DNA of 6,387 bases from Hafnia paralvei ATCC 29927. Lineage in GTDB: Bacteria > Pseudomonadota > Gammaproteobacteria > Enterobacterales > Enterobacteriaceae. The notes beneath the pieces were generated by a model, which saw only the letters and a program-made list of their open reading frames with translations, ran no database searches and was not told where the DNA came from. Positions 6,263-6,387 of the stretch are shown here, one piece after another. The stretch is taken from the NCBI RefSeq assembly GCF_001655005.1, contig NZ_LXET01000061.1, forward strand, positions 1 through 6,387, written 5' to 3'. Made by a program: the position numbers and the translations under genes. The first letter of the stretch is position 1. Each line of letters starts with the position of its first letter.

Positions 6263-6336
6263 TGCAATTGATAATTGATATCATTAATATGTTAAGAGCA
6301 AATAGAACCGTTCGTAAAACAATCAAAATTATTTAA
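6256..6336 (+). CDS. Possible 26-residue small protein, divergent from the binding-protein gene
   Basis: GGAGGAG (6245-6251) sits four bases before ATG 6256, a near-ideal ribosome binding site. The frame then stays open for 26 codons to TAA 6334-6336. The predicted peptide starts MSMQLIIDIINMLRANR; it has a hydrophobic first half and a basic second half (Arg14, Arg17, Arg20, Lys21, Lys24) and could form an amphipathic helix. The Fur-like site lies within its codons. I recognise no family. No convincing plus-strand promoter is visible, and its ribosome site occupies the spacer of the opposing promoter, so transcription is doubtful. Confidence 0.3.
   Translation: MSMQLIIDIINMLRANRTVRKTIKII
6270..6288 (-). 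promoter_or_regulatory. Fur-box-like operator
   Basis: The minus-strand sequence ATTAATGATATCAATTATC matches the classic 19-base Fur consensus GATAATGATAATCATTATC at 14 positions by my count. It lies directly upstream of a strong promoter for an iron-siderophore binding protein. Together these support Fe(II)-Fur repression in iron-replete cells. The call rests on similarity and context only. Confidence 0.75.
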
Positions 6337-6350
6337 AACTCCAATAGCAA

Positions 6351-6369
6351 AATCCGTTCTCGACGGATT
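6351..6369. terminator. Short hairpin near the window edge
   Basis: AATCCGT (6351-6357) and ACGGATT (6363-6369) form a perfect 7-bp stem with a 5-base loop. On the minus strand it ends in TTTTG, a short U-run, so it may be a weak terminator for a minus-strand gene beyond the window. The stretch 6337-6387 otherwise holds nothing I recognise. Confidence 0.3.
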
Positions 6370-6387
6370 CGACAAACAACAGATAAA

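Noticed and set aside
6051..6326. Minus-strand 91-codon frame over the start of the binding-protein gene
   Set aside because: It is in another frame of the same strand, passes through the promoter and Fur-like site, and has cysteine/serine/tyrosine-rich composition typical of a shadow frame.

Overview
The window is chromosomal DNA from a gammaproteobacterium, most likely of the Enterobacterales. The gene order tuf / thrT-glyT-tyrU-thrU / coaA / birA-murB is that of the E. coli K-12 tufB-murB region. The CoaA, BirA and MurB proteins align almost without gaps to my recollection of the E. coli proteins, with catalytic residues at equal or nearly equal positions. I cannot name the genus. Base composition is intermediate, and the two extra genes (an acetyltransferase before coaA and an iron-siderophore binding protein upstream of murB) suggest a lineage outside the Escherichia/Salmonella core; Plesiomonas is one guess.

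Positions 1-942 hold a translation-machinery operon read on the minus strand. A strong rRNA-type promoter (957-985) drives tRNA-Thr(UGT), tRNA-Tyr(GTA), tRNA-Gly(TCC) and tRNA-Thr(GGT), then tuf (EF-Tu), whose first 120 codons are in the window. Positions 943-1319 contain that promoter, a 17-bp inverted repeat and a possible 59-codon ORF that overlaps the next gene by ATGA. Positions 1320-1906 hold a plus-strand GNAT acetyltransferase resembling the tabtoxin-resistance enzyme TTR, with its own intrinsic terminator. Positions 2007-3090 hold coaA (pantothenate kinase, first step of CoA synthesis) with a consensus -10 element and a long bidirectional terminator shared with birA.

Positions 3120-5113 hold the minus-strand pair murB-birA (peptidoglycan precursor reductase; biotin ligase/repressor), coupled by an ATGA overlap. 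Positions 5214-6288 hold a minus-strand gene for a soluble periplasmic iron-siderophore binding protein of the FatB/CeuE/VctP type. It has a near-consensus sigma-70 promoter next to a Fur-box-like sequence, so iron repression is expected. A 26-codon ORF with a strong Shine-Dalgarno runs divergently through this control region.

Most of the window is ordinary housekeeping sequence. I did not see a clearly new multi-gene system, a mobile element or a CRISPR array. The best leads are the two unannotated small ORFs (1144-1323 and 6256-6336), the TTR-like acetyltransferase, and the Fur-controlled binding protein placed next to murB without a visible transporter.
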